From Capsicum annuum (taxonomy: Eukaryota > Streptophyta > Magnoliopsida > Solanales > Solanaceae): a DNA stretch of 64,000 nt. The stretch spans positions 80,153,930-80,217,929 of the forward strand of contig NC_061122.1 in the NCBI RefSeq assembly GCF_002878395.1, in the 5' to 3' direction. Position numbers and translations under genes: made by a program. Below are positions 1 to 10,767 of this stretch, in pieces. How positions within the stretch are numbered: the first letter of the stretch is position 1; each line of letters begins with the position of its first letter. The notes beneath the pieces are model-generated. The model was not told the DNA's origin, did no database searches, and saw only the letters and a program-made list of their open reading frames with translations.

Positions 1-985
1 TGAGAACAGAAAAGTTACTGTCTGGAAGAACGTTTGATCCCAAAATTTATAAGAAACCAGGAATGACTAAATTAGTTAAATATGCTAGCTATAAAGGATA
101 GTTACACTTGTTTAAGAATCAAACCCCATTGTTTTTAAGAATGAGGTCAGAAAATTTTATTATGCCATGGAATTCTCAAAATATAAGCTAAGTTAGTCTG
201 CACAGGTGCAAGGAAATTCTATCTATTTGAACGAAGAAGTACTGGGAAAAATCTTACATGTACAAGCTATTAGAGTTAGTTTTGCTGTAAAACAACAACC
301 CACAACTGAGTTTATGATCAATGCCCCCAAAATGGGACGAATATCTAGAGTCTCTGTGAAAAAAACTCCCTAAATATGAGTTTCTGCTTGTATTTGAATT
401 CATCAATAAAGTTCTATTTTCGAGATTAGGAAAAACTACAATTGTATCTGGTTATAATCTGTTCTTGATATAATGCATAGGTAGTTTTAAATTGATTACT
501 CTGCCTACTTGTATGATTGAGTACATGAAAAAGGTAATTATTGAGACAAATATGAGACATGGAATGCCTTATGTGTACTTGCTAAAGAAGGCTTTGAACA
601 TTTTAATGTGAGTGGAACTAAAGGAACACCTAGAATAGCTAAACAAATGATCAGCCTAACAACTCTTGTAGAGAATAAATGTATTAAAAACAAAGCTGGT
701 TCTATGTCTTAAGTATCTAAATTGTTAGCTGTTCAAGAAAGACTGGGAAAGGAAATGGAGGAGTTAAGAATTATGTTAGACGCTAAAGATGCTAAGATAG
801 AGCATATGTGGTCGAATATTCAAAAGTTGTCATTTGAAGGACCAGGTGCTACTAATGAACTTGCAACTGAAAATATGAAACTCCAAGGTAAAGTAGTTGA
901 ACTGAGTGGTAAAGTTCAAGAACTGAATGCTAAAGTCAAGGATCTCACAAAGCAGTTGTTCGATGCTCATAATGCTAGAAATTAA
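1..985 (+). pseudogene. Sirevirus env-like ORF remnant
   Basis: The translation is broken by stops and frameshifts. Its start, with words such as RTFDPKIYKKPGMTKLV, resembles the env-like protein of plant Sireviruses. The last open piece begins around 722 and ends at a stop at 985. Its 87 residues are rich in heptad-like K, E, L and V spacing (KLQGKVVELSGKVQELNAKV) and look like a coiled coil, which fits the C-terminal coiled coil known in SIRE env-like proteins. I see no signal peptide or membrane segment. The role of this protein is unproven in the family. The copy is non-functional because of several in-frame stops between about 100 and 720. Confidence 0.6.
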
Positions 986-1454
986 AGAGTAGAGATGTTT
1001 CTGAAGTCCTTTTCCCCAAAATCTCCTTCTGCCTAAATCTTAATATCCTTGTCTCTAGGTCTATCCAGTGTCAATCTATATCTTAATCCTGTATTTGGCT
1101 TTTGATGATAGTTATTTTGCATTTTTATGGCATAAATATACTAGTACAAATCACTAGTCATAAAAAAATAAATTCTAGTTGTGTACTTTACTTGTTTTCT
1201 TTACTTTAAAGTTGTCTTCATTTTAGTGTTACCCTAGTGGCCATGAGTTAACTAATCTGTACTTATCTTTACCTATGCTTTATTGTTAATCCTTTTTGAT
1301 GATGTAAAAAAGGTTAATACTGATTTCACATATAATTACCTAGTAGCATAGTAGGGTAGCACAGTGACAAGAAGAAGCTTGACAAAGATACAAAGACAAA
1401 GAGAAGAAATTCTGTAGAAAATACAAATGCACAAATTGTAACAAATTAAAGGTG

Positions 1455-1650
1455 CATGATGATAGGGGAAGAAATGCTCAAAAATGTAAATACATAAATT
1501 GAAACAAATTGAAGCTGCATGATGATAGGGGGAAGTATACTAATGCACTAAATAATGAAGGTGCAGGGGGGAGAATTACTGCAAAATGACAATAAGGGAC
1601 CAGGTCCCTGTGTTGCATAAAAGAGAAAGCATGATGATAGGGGGAACATT
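1455..1650 (+). repeat. multiplied polypurine tracts of the Sirevirus
   Basis: The motif GATGATAGGGG(G)AA occurs at about 1457-1472, 1521-1535 and 1633-1646, with a further purine run AGGGGGGAGAA at 1565-1575. Each is preceded by a GCATGAT-like word or a purine run. Such duplicated tracts just upstream of the 3' LTR are a known Sirevirus trait and would prime plus-strand synthesis. A 15-bp AGGGACC palindrome lies at 1595-1609 between two of the tracts. Confidence 0.7.
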
Positions 1651-1747
1651 TATTCTCAGGTGGTAATCACTCTACTTAAATAAGATGAATGTGCACTGAT
1701 GCTCAAATTGTATGGTTTTGTTTGTTATTATAAAAAAGGGTGAAAAT

Positions 1748-2527
1748 TGCTATATGCAGTTTTGATGATGAGCAGCTAAACTATGAGGGACCAAGTCCCT
1801 GAATGTCCAAGGTATAGTATAGTTGGCACGCACCTTCTGCATAGTTTTTTCATCTTATGTAACAAACTTGCATGTGCTATTTTTTGTTATTTTGTTCTAA
1901 CTTGGAAAGCTGATCCAATAACCTTTCAAGCCCTAATCATCACCCAACTATAAAAGGATACATATGTTTCTTCAATATCGGTTTTTGTACTTTCTAAAGA
2001 GTGAAAGAGAGGCATCAAAACCCTATTTTAATACTTCTCAAGTTATTAGCTTTATGTGTGTTTAAATTAAAATAGCTCTTGAGTGAGTAGTGATTTATAG
2101 TCAAAATACATAATGATTTATAATCAAACTACTCATCTTATAAGAGTAGAGCCATTTTTTGAAAGAGTTGCTTAGGTAGAGTTACCTGAGCTTGTGGATG
2201 GTTAGAGCTAACCAATTTTAAAGGGAAACTTGGTAGAGGTGTCAACTTGTGCTTGCAATAGAGGTGTTGAAAGTAGGAGAAACCTAGAGTTAGGTTCATA
2301 GTTGAGTCTATAATCAAGATGTTGGTTATAGTGGACTGTTTTGGTGCTTGTCAGGGAAAGCCATGGTTTTTCCCATGTTGGGTTTCCACGTAAAAATCCT
2401 GTGTTATTTTTCCTTTATTGCCTTTTTTTTTCCAGCATCACATAATTGCTTTACTTTTCAACTGTATCATAATGACTCTGAGGGACTTGGTCCCTCACTA
2501 TTCGATGCAGCCCCCAAGGGTTCAACG
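1748..2527 (+). repeat. Sirevirus 3' LTR
   Basis: The LTR begins TGCTATATGCAG. It is collinear with 8317-9055 through shared stretches: the TTTTGATGATGA start, AATCATCACCCAACTATAAAA, TTAGCTTTATG, the GGGAAAGCCATGGTTTTTCC region and the terminal TGCAGCCC region. AGGGACC palindromes lie near both ends (1786-1800 and 2481-2495). The 3' boundary is set where homology with the second copy stops and antisense Athila sequence begins, so it is accurate to a few bases only. Confidence 0.75.
1949..1956 (+). promoter_or_regulatory. TATA box of Sirevirus LTR
   Basis: TATAAAAG lies about 200 bases inside the LTR. It is preceded by AATCATCACCCAAC, which is conserved in the second copy, where the TATA box is at 8506. 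Confidence 0.6.
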
Positions 2528-3637
2528 TTAAGCCTCTTGGGCATTTTTTTCATCACCACTAAGGTGAAATCCTCAGTAAGTGACAATATCTCAAAATCCT
2601 ATAGCTTGATGTTATTAGTCACCACATCCTTTAGGTACTTGGCATATTTCAGATTTATTGTAAAACATCTAAAAAGGAAGGTTAATGTAAAGATCTCTTA
2701 ACATGTCAAAAAACTTATTGAAGCATGCATCCTCTTTTGCCTTCTTACGCCTTTGTGGGAAGGGTGGTGGTGGTCTCTCATTCACTTTCTCAACAACCTT
2801 TGCTTTTGGGCACTCAGACTTTCATGAATTATCAACATCTTTGTGTTTAACTTATTATGGAACCAACTCTAGCTGTACCTCTAATTTTTTCTTTGAAGCC
2901 CTATCAACAAGATCTTTACAACTTCATAAGGTGATTTCCATTACTTACTTTGTACTTTCTGTGGTTTCATATGGTAAATTACCTTGGGTCTTAGTTTTTA
3001 TGTCTGAGCTAGTTTCCCTAACTATTTCACTAACTTCTTATGAGCCACTTGCTAATTTTTAATTTCAGCATCCATTTCTTATTGGCTGGTCAGGGTCTTC
3101 TTTAAAGTCTCCTCAATGTTACTAGGTTGTGTGTTGTGTTATGGATGATAAAGCTACTGATGCTTATTATTGCCCCATGAATAATTGAGCTGAGTCTGCC
3201 ATTTTTAGTTGTAGGAATTATCATAATTTGTCTTTTGTTCATTTCCCACAAATTTTAAGGACTCTAGATTTACACCACAAAAGTCTGCAGAGTGCCCATT
3301 GTTGCCACAAACCTCACAACATGCTGGATTCTGTTGTACCACATTCACCTGTGCCTAAGTTTGTTGCACACCCAACTTACTGAATTGAGTCGTTATTTAA
3401 TTCTGCATAGGGGAAAATTGGGTGGCAAAGTCTTTGATACTATCAACTTCAATCACGCCCAACTTTTTTCACTAAGCTTCTAGACACGTCACCATTCCAA
3501 TCATGATTTCCTTGAATAATGCATTTCAATGAGGTATGGAGATCCTCATAAGTATTCTCCAGTGATTGACCACCTACAGCTAAATCTAGCAATTTTTTTG
3601 TTTTATGGTCAAGGGATTTAACAAAGGTATGAGCCAA
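2528..3637 (-). mobile_element. Athila-type gypsy gag fragment (copy 1, distal part)
   Basis: Read on the minus strand, this is the second half of an Athila gag and the link toward protease. Around 3650-3500 it gives LAHTFVKSLDHKTKKLL and a following GGQSLE, the conserved end of the Athila gag domain. Around 3305-3260 it gives CEVCGNNGHSADFC, an intact CCHC zinc knuckle. Near 2760-2700 a proline-rich PQRRKKAKED-like motif precedes the protease. It matches the antisense copy at 11400-12570 piece by piece. It is cut on the right by the solo LTR at 3638 and continues at 7387. The left edge abuts the Sirevirus LTR. Confidence 0.75.
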
Positions 3638-3884
3638 TGTAATATCCCGCAAAGTTCTCTTCTAGTCTGAGCCTTAGAGCGTATCCAGCAAAGCGAAAAA
3701 TCGGAGTCTAAAAGTTTTAGAAGTATCTTCCCAAGTATGAAACACTTTGAATTATGTGTAAGTTCCCTAATTTCTACTTTTAGTCAAGTATAGCATTGAA
3801 CAAGCTTTCCATCGATACCAATTTCATCAAAATTTGACATCAAACGAAGATATTATGGCCGTTGTACTGAGCATTGTCGGAATC

Positions 3885-4205
3885 GTAGGTTTGACGGTCG
3901 ATCTGACGGACCGCCAAGTCCTTGGTGGACCGTCAAGTGTCCCGCCAGACCAAGGTAGTGGCTTCCTCTTTCAGTCATCATGGACGGCCAAAGTGGTGAA
4001 CCGTCAGAAAGTTGACAGACCGTCAAGGGGCCCATGATACCGGGGCAGAATGTCCCATTCCTAGACCTCGAGTGATAGACGATCTGGTGGACTGTTAGAT
4101 TTTTGATGGACCATCACTTCGATCGACACTCTGAGGCAGAACATCCCCATTTTGGAACTTGAGTGACGGACGACTTGGTAGACCATCAGGTCGACCATCA
4201 CAGAC
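3885..4205 (+). repeat. degenerate GACGG/CCGTC palindromic motif tract
   Basis: About ten short words of the type GACGG(A/T)C, ACCGTC or GACCATC recur in both orientations, for example CTGACGGACCGCC at 3902, GGTGGACCGTCAAG at 3926 and GACAGACCGTCAAGG at 4013. The tract ends about 70 bases before the LTR TATA box. Its function is unknown. The same kind of word recurs in the unrelated LTR at 57455-57790. Confidence 0.65.
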
Positions 4206-4273
4206 CCCGATCGGAATTTTCTAGACAAATTTTAAAGGGGTATTTTGGTCTTTTCCACATCTTTCCCCAGCTC

Positions 4274-4282
4274 TATAAATAT
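4274..4282 (+). promoter_or_regulatory. TATA box of solo LTR
   Basis: TATAAATAT lies downstream of the palindromic tract and upstream of a TC-rich stretch (TTTTTCTCTCTTCC), which fits a transcription start region. Confidence 0.55.
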
Positions 4283-7200
4283 CGGGCCAAGGGCCTTCAA
4301 CTTTATTTTTCTCTCTTCCACCCAAAAAAATTAGGGTTTCCAAAATCAAAATACTCTCTTCTCCTTTCATAAAAATTCAAGAGGGATCAAGAAGGATCTA
4401 GAGAAATCAAGAACTCTTTTTAAGAGCCTTCAAGAAAAGAAATTCCCAGTTATGTAGATGTTGATTCTTGGGTCCCTTTCATCCAAGAAGCTCAAGTACC
4501 CCTTTTTAAACTTAAGGATTTTATGTTTTGTGATATTCCATGATTTGTATGAGTTGAAGTTGATGTTACTTGTGTTGTTGAGTTTGGATTCATGATTGTT
4601 TGCAAGAGTTATGGTCTTTGACCCTAGTATGTGGAATTTATGTGATGTTGTGATAAGCCCTTTTGAAGTTGGTGTCTATATGAAATGTTCATGACATTAG
4701 GGTGTAGAGATGGTTGAATAAGCGGATTATGCACCCCATAGGTTAGATGAAAGGCTGAGGTGAAGCATAGAGGGGCATTTTAGTATGTTAAAGGGGAAAC
4801 CCAAAGTTGTGGGCTAGTTCATGCGCACCTAGTGTTTGATAAAATACCTTAGTGAGTGGAATGAGCCATAATAATAATATGAAACCCCCGAGTAGGTATA
4901 TAACCGGACATGTCTAGTGGTCTTTGAAAAACCATAGTGAGTAAGTTGAGACAAAATAGCGGTAAATCTCCCAAGTGAGTGATCTTTGATTTATTTTAAG
5001 TTTTGATACATGCTAAGTGGTTAGCAAGAGAGTAATGACATGATAGTGTGAAGTTTTCCCGAAATCTCTGATATCTAGATATATGTACCGGCCGATATAG
5101 GTGTGAAGTACTTGATGCAAGACTTTGTTGAATGGGGTATAATTTAATAACATGCCTTCCTTAAGGTAGTTTGTGATGATGAATCGATATTGATGACCCC
5201 CTAAATGTTGGGAGCGATCCTTTGGTAATTAAGCTAGTGAATAGAGGTTTATATTTGCTAAATGATAGATGCGATGCCGTAAGGTTTGTGAGGGGAAAAG
5301 TATTATATGATTCTGAAATGCTTAGGGCGCCCCTTTGGTAGTTGTGATGATGAGTAGATGTTTGTGTATCCTTGGAGGCTTGAGGTGATGTTCTAATGAT
5401 TGTGAAATTGAATATATGACATGAATTCTGAGTTTCTTGTGAATATGCCTGAATGATGGTAATGATGCATGAATGTTTGTGATGCTTGAATGAATGATGA
5501 TGCTTTACTTCTATATTATCGAGTCCTGGGGGTATTTATACCCAAAAATAGAGCTGTTGTCTAGAGCTCATGTCAGTTTCTTGATAATTCCAACCGAGCC
5601 ATGATTTTCAGAACTCAGTGAACTATAGAACTCTGTATCCTCAGACAAGTGCGAAGCTTAATAAAGCTCAGTAATCTCAATTATTTCTGTGATCTCTGTA
5701 TTACTAGTAATCTAGCCTCAGACCAGTACTCAGCCCATTCCTAATGGAACTCAAGTGATTCAATTCCAATCTCAGAAATGATTTAAATAATCTAATCAAG
5801 ATATGTATTATCAGTCAAATACTGTGATTCGATATTGTTTCTGTCAGTTACAAAACCAAGCGATCTCAGCATATTTCAGCCAGATCATTTGAGAAACATG
5901 ATCATGTAAATAGATTCAGCTTTATTATGTTCATTCTAAGGATTCAGTGAGAGTCTTTCAGTTGGGAGTAGAAACTATCACCGAGCGAGGGAAGGGATGG
6001 CGATTCCTCCCGTCAGAGAGAGAGGCCAAAGTCATTAGTAGCAATCCCTGAACTCCAGAACTGCGTAGCCAGTACAGGATATAGGAGTCCCCATCAGTAG
6101 AGGTTGTCACCGTTAGAGAGGTTGATTATTATATTGCCTCAGGTAGGCTTCCTACGAGGGTCATACCATTAGAGAGGCTTGACCCGAGAGTGAGTCTTTA
6201 CCCGTGGCACGGTATTGATGCCCTTCCAGTTGGGGTTACAGGTTGGACCCCACCTGTGGTAGGTCGGGGCATGTCAGTTAAGTAACTACTTCCCACAGTT
6301 GCAGTTTCAGTATCAATCTTTAGAAGTTAAGTCCGTGTGGTACAGTCATCTATCTTAGTAAGGAACTCAGATAGTTCCATTGATTGATAGACCATCCCGT
6401 CAGATAGGCTTGGCCTTATATATAGATGCTTACTATCATATTTAAAGATCTTCCATTAGAGAGTCTTGATCTCAGTCTCAGATCATGTTGAATATTCTTA
6501 TTATCATATTTAAAGATCTCCCGTCAGATAGGCTTGGTCTCTTTCTTAGAATTTATTGAGTATTCTTGTTGTTAGATTTGGATATAATCCTATTTTCTTA
6601 TCATTGATAAAGCTTCTGAAGTTATCTGTTAGAAAAGTTGAATCTCTAATTCTGTCGGTTGAAAGAGATAAGCTCAGAACTCAGTCTTTGATATAAGTAT
6701 ACTCAGATCCTCGGTTATCAGTAGCAGATGAGTCAGTGGTTCAGTATCTCAATGATGGTAGTGAGTTTAGCTCGCAATAAAGCGGTACCTAAGGTCAAGT
6801 CTCTAGAGTTGTGATGATTATGAGTATGATTCATGCATTCTTGTATGTGTGCTTGTTTTCTTGTGGTATTCTCATGATCATTTAGGTTATACATATTTTA
6901 CATGTATGAGCCCTTGTATTTAGCCTTACCCCGTCTACATACTCGGTACATTTTGTGTTAATGCATTTGCGCTATTGTGTCTCATTTGACACCATACGTT
7001 TAGAGGCACAGGACCCAGAGTATCATCAGCAGATCAGTCCCAGTCAGTAGCTGTAGTAGTGAGTCCTCTTCTTTCGAGGATGAGTTTTACTTTTCTATTA
7101 TTGTAATTAAAATCTTATTTACTTTCAGTTGACAGAGTTAGTTGGGGACCTATCCCATCACTCCACAGTTCAGTCAGATTAGAGGCTTTTCAAATGGATG

Positions 7201-7386
7201 TATTGTATAGTATTCAGTATTTTATTTTGAGTATTTATAGACGTGTTGAACCTTATGGCCAGTTTTTGCATTTATTCCAGATATTATGCAGTATACGGTT
7301 ACAGATATCAGAAAAGGATTAGTTTGTGTTCCTTTGGGGTCACAAGTACCATGTGACATCTCGGGATAGGATCTCGGGGAGTTATA

Positions 7387-8316
7387 CCTAATACTTCATT
7401 GGACTCCTGTGATGTGGACAGTCCCGAAGAAGAGAGTTGAATCTCTCCCAAGCATGATAAATGTTCTCATTCGTCTTCAACTTGAAGCTCCAAAAATACA
7501 CTGCATAGTCTCACAGTCTTGCGGATGGAAAGAAACAGATGAGGAATTTTTGGGCTAAGTCATCCCATGTAGTGATGAAACTTGTCGACTCTGTGTTCAA
7601 CCACTTGTTAGCTCCCCCCAAAAGTTAGAAGGGAAAATGTGTCATCCTTACATAATTTGTTGATACCTCCATGGGAATGAACGTATCATTGATCTCCAAA
7701 AAATTCTTCAAGTAAACCTATGGATCTTTATGTGACAAGCCAGTGAATTTCCTACGACTGTGCAAAACTTGCACCATATTTTGTTTCAACTCAAATCTAC
7801 CTCCTTCAATGGGTATTCTAATGGCAAAGATAATATTAGTCGTAAGTGTGATAACATTAGTCATAAGTGGCTGGTCAAACTTCAGCCATAGGTGCAGGAC
7901 TACACAGATAGCAAGTTTCACACTCTAGCATGTCCTGTACAATTAAGAACTCAAGAATACTACATCAAAACATGCAAACCTCAAGAATTGACTCACCATG
8001 TTGGAAAACTCATGCTTATTACTTAATCATAGAGATTATACTATTCACCTAACTATCATAAAACATGTGCCTTCAATACAAGAGAGCTACCCATATTCAC
8101 TCATATAGATGCAATTATCACAAAAACAGGTATAAGAATCAAATTACACTCACTCTTACAAAGAATTTATAGGTTACACATGATGAACCATAGGCTTTCC
8201 CATAATGTAGTACTTAACTAGTATCAGAATGTTAAGGCTCAGGATCAAATTGGTCTTTAAGGGTTGTAATGTAGGCTAAGGGATTGGTAGGAACTATTTT
8301 TCCCAAGATTAGTGAT
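7387..8316 (-). mobile_element. Athila-type gag fragment (copy 1, proximal part)
   Basis: This continues the gag that is cut at 3637. On the minus strand, from about 7925 down, it reads GGRFELKQNMVQVLHSRRKF followed by TGLSHKDP, the conserved N-terminal gag block. Toward 7400 it reaches the NxYHAWERFNSLL block of the plant retrotransposon gag domain. It parallels 12480-12826. The stretch 7932-8316 should be sequence upstream of gag; I recognise nothing in it and see no primer site. The right edge abuts the second Sirevirus LTR. Confidence 0.7.
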
Positions 8317-9055
8317 TGTTATGTATAGTTTTGATGATGAACAGCTAACTACAAGGGACTAGGTCCCTAGATATGCAATGTACAGTACAACTGCCATGTG
8401 TTGTCAGAACAATTTTTTCCTCTTGTGTAACAAACTTGTAGGTGCTATTTGTTTTTAATTAGGAAAGCTGGTCCAATGATCTTTTAGTCCTAATCATCAC
8501 TCAGCTATAAAACAAAAGAGACACCTCTTCATCAAATCAGTTTTTTTGCATAATTCTAAAGAGCGAAGAGAGGCAACGAGAACTCTATTTTAACATTGCT
8601 CAAGTTTTTAGCTTTATGAGTTCTTAAATTAAAATTGTTCTTGAGTGATTACTAATTTGTAATTGAACTACTCATATTATAAGAGTAGTGTTTTCATTTG
8701 TTGACTGAAGTGCTTAAGTAGAGTTGCCTAAGTGTGAGATAGATTAGAGTTAATCAGTAGAGAGAGTCCTTGGTAGAGTTACCAAGATGAGCTTGTAGTA
8801 GAGTTGCTACAAGCAAAAGGAGCCTAGGGGTAGGCTGAAATCTGATTTGTAGTCAGGAGGTTGATTATAGTGTATTTCTTTTGTGTTTGTGAGGGAAAGC
8901 CATGGTTTTTCCATTCCTATATTTCTATGTAAAAATCTTATGTCTTTACTCTTCTTGCACTATCTCTCACTTCCTGGTTATTGTGTGCTTTGCTTGTGAT
9001 TAATTATTAGGGACCTGGTCCCTCACTGTGTGGTGCAACCCTTAAGGTTTTAATA
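8317..9055 (+). repeat. Sirevirus 5' LTR
   Basis: It begins TGTTATGTATAG and ends just before the primer-binding site. AGGGACC palindromes lie at 8354-8368 and 9009-9023, in the same relative places as in the first copy. The two LTRs are alignable along their whole length but differ often, so they are old or belong to different subfamilies. Confidence 0.75.
8506..8513 (+). promoter_or_regulatory. TATA box of Sirevirus 5' LTR
   Basis: TATAAAAC follows AATCATCACTCAGC. It is in the same place as the TATA box at 1949 in the other copy. Confidence 0.6.
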
Positions 9056-9057
9056 AT

Positions 9058-9070
9058 TGGTATCATCACG
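9058..9070 (+). other. primer-binding site (initiator tRNA-Met type)
   Basis: TGGTATCATCACG follows the LTR by two bases. The first eight bases match the TGGTATCA start of the usual plant tRNA-iMet site; the rest has drifted. Confidence 0.55.
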
Positions 9071-9103
9071 AAGTCACTCTAAAAGGTTCACACCTAGAGT
9101 GTC

Positions 9104-10277
9104 TTGGCTATCATGACTACTTTACCTAGTTTAGAAAAAGGGCAATCTACCACCAGACCACCAAGATCTAATAGACAGTATTATGCGTGGTGGAAAACCA
9201 GGATGTTTGACTTCATTATGGCTATAGATAGTGAACTGATGGACATAATCCTTGATGGACCTCATGTTCCTATTAAAGAAGTCAAAGAACGAGAAATAAC
9301 TATAATGGTTGTTAAAAGCAGGAGAGAGTATGATGATGAAGATAAAAAGAAAATTTAAAAGAATTACAAGACCAAGAAATTGCTTGTTTTTAGTATAGGG
9401 CCTGATGAATATTATAGGATCTCAACTTGTGAAAAAGATAAAGAGAACTGATATTGCTTGAGGACTGCATATGAAGGTACTACTGATATGAAGGATTCTA
9501 TAGTAGACATGCTAAATACTCAATATGAAATTTTCACCACGAAAGAAGAAGAAACAATTTAAGAAATGCATTTAAGATTCACTTCTATCACTAATGAGCT
9601 TCATTTATTGGGAGAAGTGATTCCAGTATACAAGAAAATAAGGAAAATTCTTAGTGTTCTTACCAAATCATAGGAAAGTAAAGTGAATGGCATAACTAAG
9701 GCAAGAAACCTCGAGACCCTTACTGTGGATGAACTTATTGGGAACATGAAAACCCGTGAACTCAAGAAGCAACAAGGAGAAAATAATAAGGAATTGAAAA
9801 GGGAAAATCTTTGGATCTAAAAGCTTTAAGTTCAGGTTCAAATTAAGAATACACTGATGTCACCTACTTGGCAAAAAAATTGTTAAAGCTATAAAGAAAA
9901 GTGGGTAGTTTAAAAGAAATGAAAGTAGCAACAAAAAAGGAGCCGCTATGGAAGTTTGTCACAAATGTGGAAGTCCTAAACATTTTATTAAGGATTGTCT
10001 AATGCATAAAATAGACTATCAATATTATACAACATTGAATGTGCCAAAGGAAGAAATGGGACCAGGTCCCTTTAAAATCAGAAAACAGGATGTAACTGAT
10101 CTTGCAGTTAAACAAGCCTTAACTGGTTGGGGTGACTTCTCTAGTGAATCTAATGAAGATGAGAAGTCTGCCAATGTCTCCATGCTTGTAGTGGAAGATG
10201 AGAAAATGACCTTTGATTCCTTATTTGCCATCATAACAGACACTGAAAACAAAGAGGAAAATGAGGTAACTATCTGA
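9104..10277 (+). pseudogene. gag: copia (Sirevirus) gag, broken
   Basis: The nucleocapsid precursor of the element. The first 84 residues read in one frame and contain YYAWWKTRMFDFIMAIDSE and ILDGP, the N-terminal copia gag (UBN2-like) block. A stop at 9356 ends this frame. Gag-like residues continue in shifted frames with further stops through about 9830. An open piece from 9948 begins with the zinc knuckle CHKCGSPKHFIKDC, whose C-x2-C-x4-H-x4-C spacing is complete. An acidic stretch follows (SSESNEDEKSANVS), as in Sirevirus gag. A perfect GGGACCAGGTCCC palindrome lies inside the coding sequence at 10058-10070. It cannot encode one full-length protein. Confidence 0.75.
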
Positions 10278-10767
10278 TATTAAGAAAATCCTTGAAAATT
10301 ACTCTGCTAGGAAGATAAAAAGGCTTGAAAGTATTTTGATGGACTATGTATGTCAACTAAATGCTGAGAAGAATGCCTTACAACATTAATTCACTCGAAA
10401 TAATGGGAATTAACCCACCCAACACTGAAACTTTGTACCCAAAGTAAACTTAAAAGAAAGGATAGAAATATTCCCTGAGGCCTCTAGGACTAGCTAGTAG
10501 CATCTTTTAACATCAAGAGGGTCTGAGGACCCCACACTTAGTCTTTTCCCTTCTTCTTAGCTTAGGTCTCCAGTTCTTAGATTTTCCATCAACCCGTGAC
10601 TCAATAAAATAAAAAACTAGATGAAGTAAAACCTAAAATTATAGAAACTAAAATACCTACCTTTAATTAGGTTGCCTCTCAAGAAATTTCGGATTTAGTA
10701 TCGTGACATGACTCAATATCACTATAACTCATCCATATTTCTTCATCCTCTTTATCTTACTCAGAGG

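Larger units (their letters stand above)
1..2527 (+). mobile_element. Sirevirus-type Ty1/copia retrotransposon, 3' part
   Basis: This is the 3' end of a copia element of the Sirevirus lineage; gag and pol lie outside the window. In order it shows a broken env-like region, an AT-rich non-coding stretch (986-1454) in which I see no gene, a cluster of polypurine tracts, and one LTR. The lineage call rests on three traits known for Sireviruses: an env-like ORF after pol, multiplied polypurine tracts, and palindromes in the LTR. The LTR is homologous to the one at 8317-9055, which is followed by a copia gag. The right edge abuts antisense Athila sequence, so any target duplication on that side is lost. 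Confidence 0.75.
3638..7386 (+). mobile_element. solo LTR of a gypsy (chromovirus/Tekay-like) element, 3.75 kb
   Basis: This block begins TGTAATATCCCG and ends near GATCTCGGGGAGTTATA. It interrupts antisense Athila gag: the flanks ggtatgagccaa and cctaatacttcattgg rejoin to match the uninterrupted copy near 12460-12490. A degenerate 5-bp target duplication is visible (GCCAA at 3633-3637, CCTAA at 7387-7391). I find no primer site, gag or pol inside, so it is a solo LTR. The end, with GTCACAAGTACCATGTGACAT about 50 bases before the terminus, is typical of long-LTR Solanaceae gypsy elements as I recall them. The only open frames are short and sit in the GC-rich repeat tract; I do not regard them as genes. 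Confidence 0.75.
8317..10395 (+). mobile_element. Sirevirus-type copia element, 5' part
   Basis: A 5' LTR, a tRNA-iMet-like primer site and a broken gag with a CCHC knuckle appear in order. Sequence homology ends near 10395, where antisense Athila sequence starts, so protease, integrase, RT and the env-like region are missing. The LTR is the same family as the one at 1748-2527 but diverged. The two are not the paired LTRs of one element, because the first follows an env-like 3' region and the second precedes gag. Confidence 0.75.

Noticed and set aside
2348..3062. Open frames of 117 and 119 codons on the plus strand
   Set aside because: They are the reverse strand of Athila gag and protease-link sequence that is conserved on the minus strand.
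3834..4372. Several 60-70 codon frames on both strands
   Set aside because: They fall in the GACGG/CCGTC motif tract and TATA region of a solo LTR; the composition is set by the inverted words, not by a protein.
1748..9055. The two Sirevirus LTRs as the pair of a single 7.3 kb element
   Set aside because: The first follows an env-like 3' region and PPTs and the second precedes a primer site and gag, which is the wrong order for one element.
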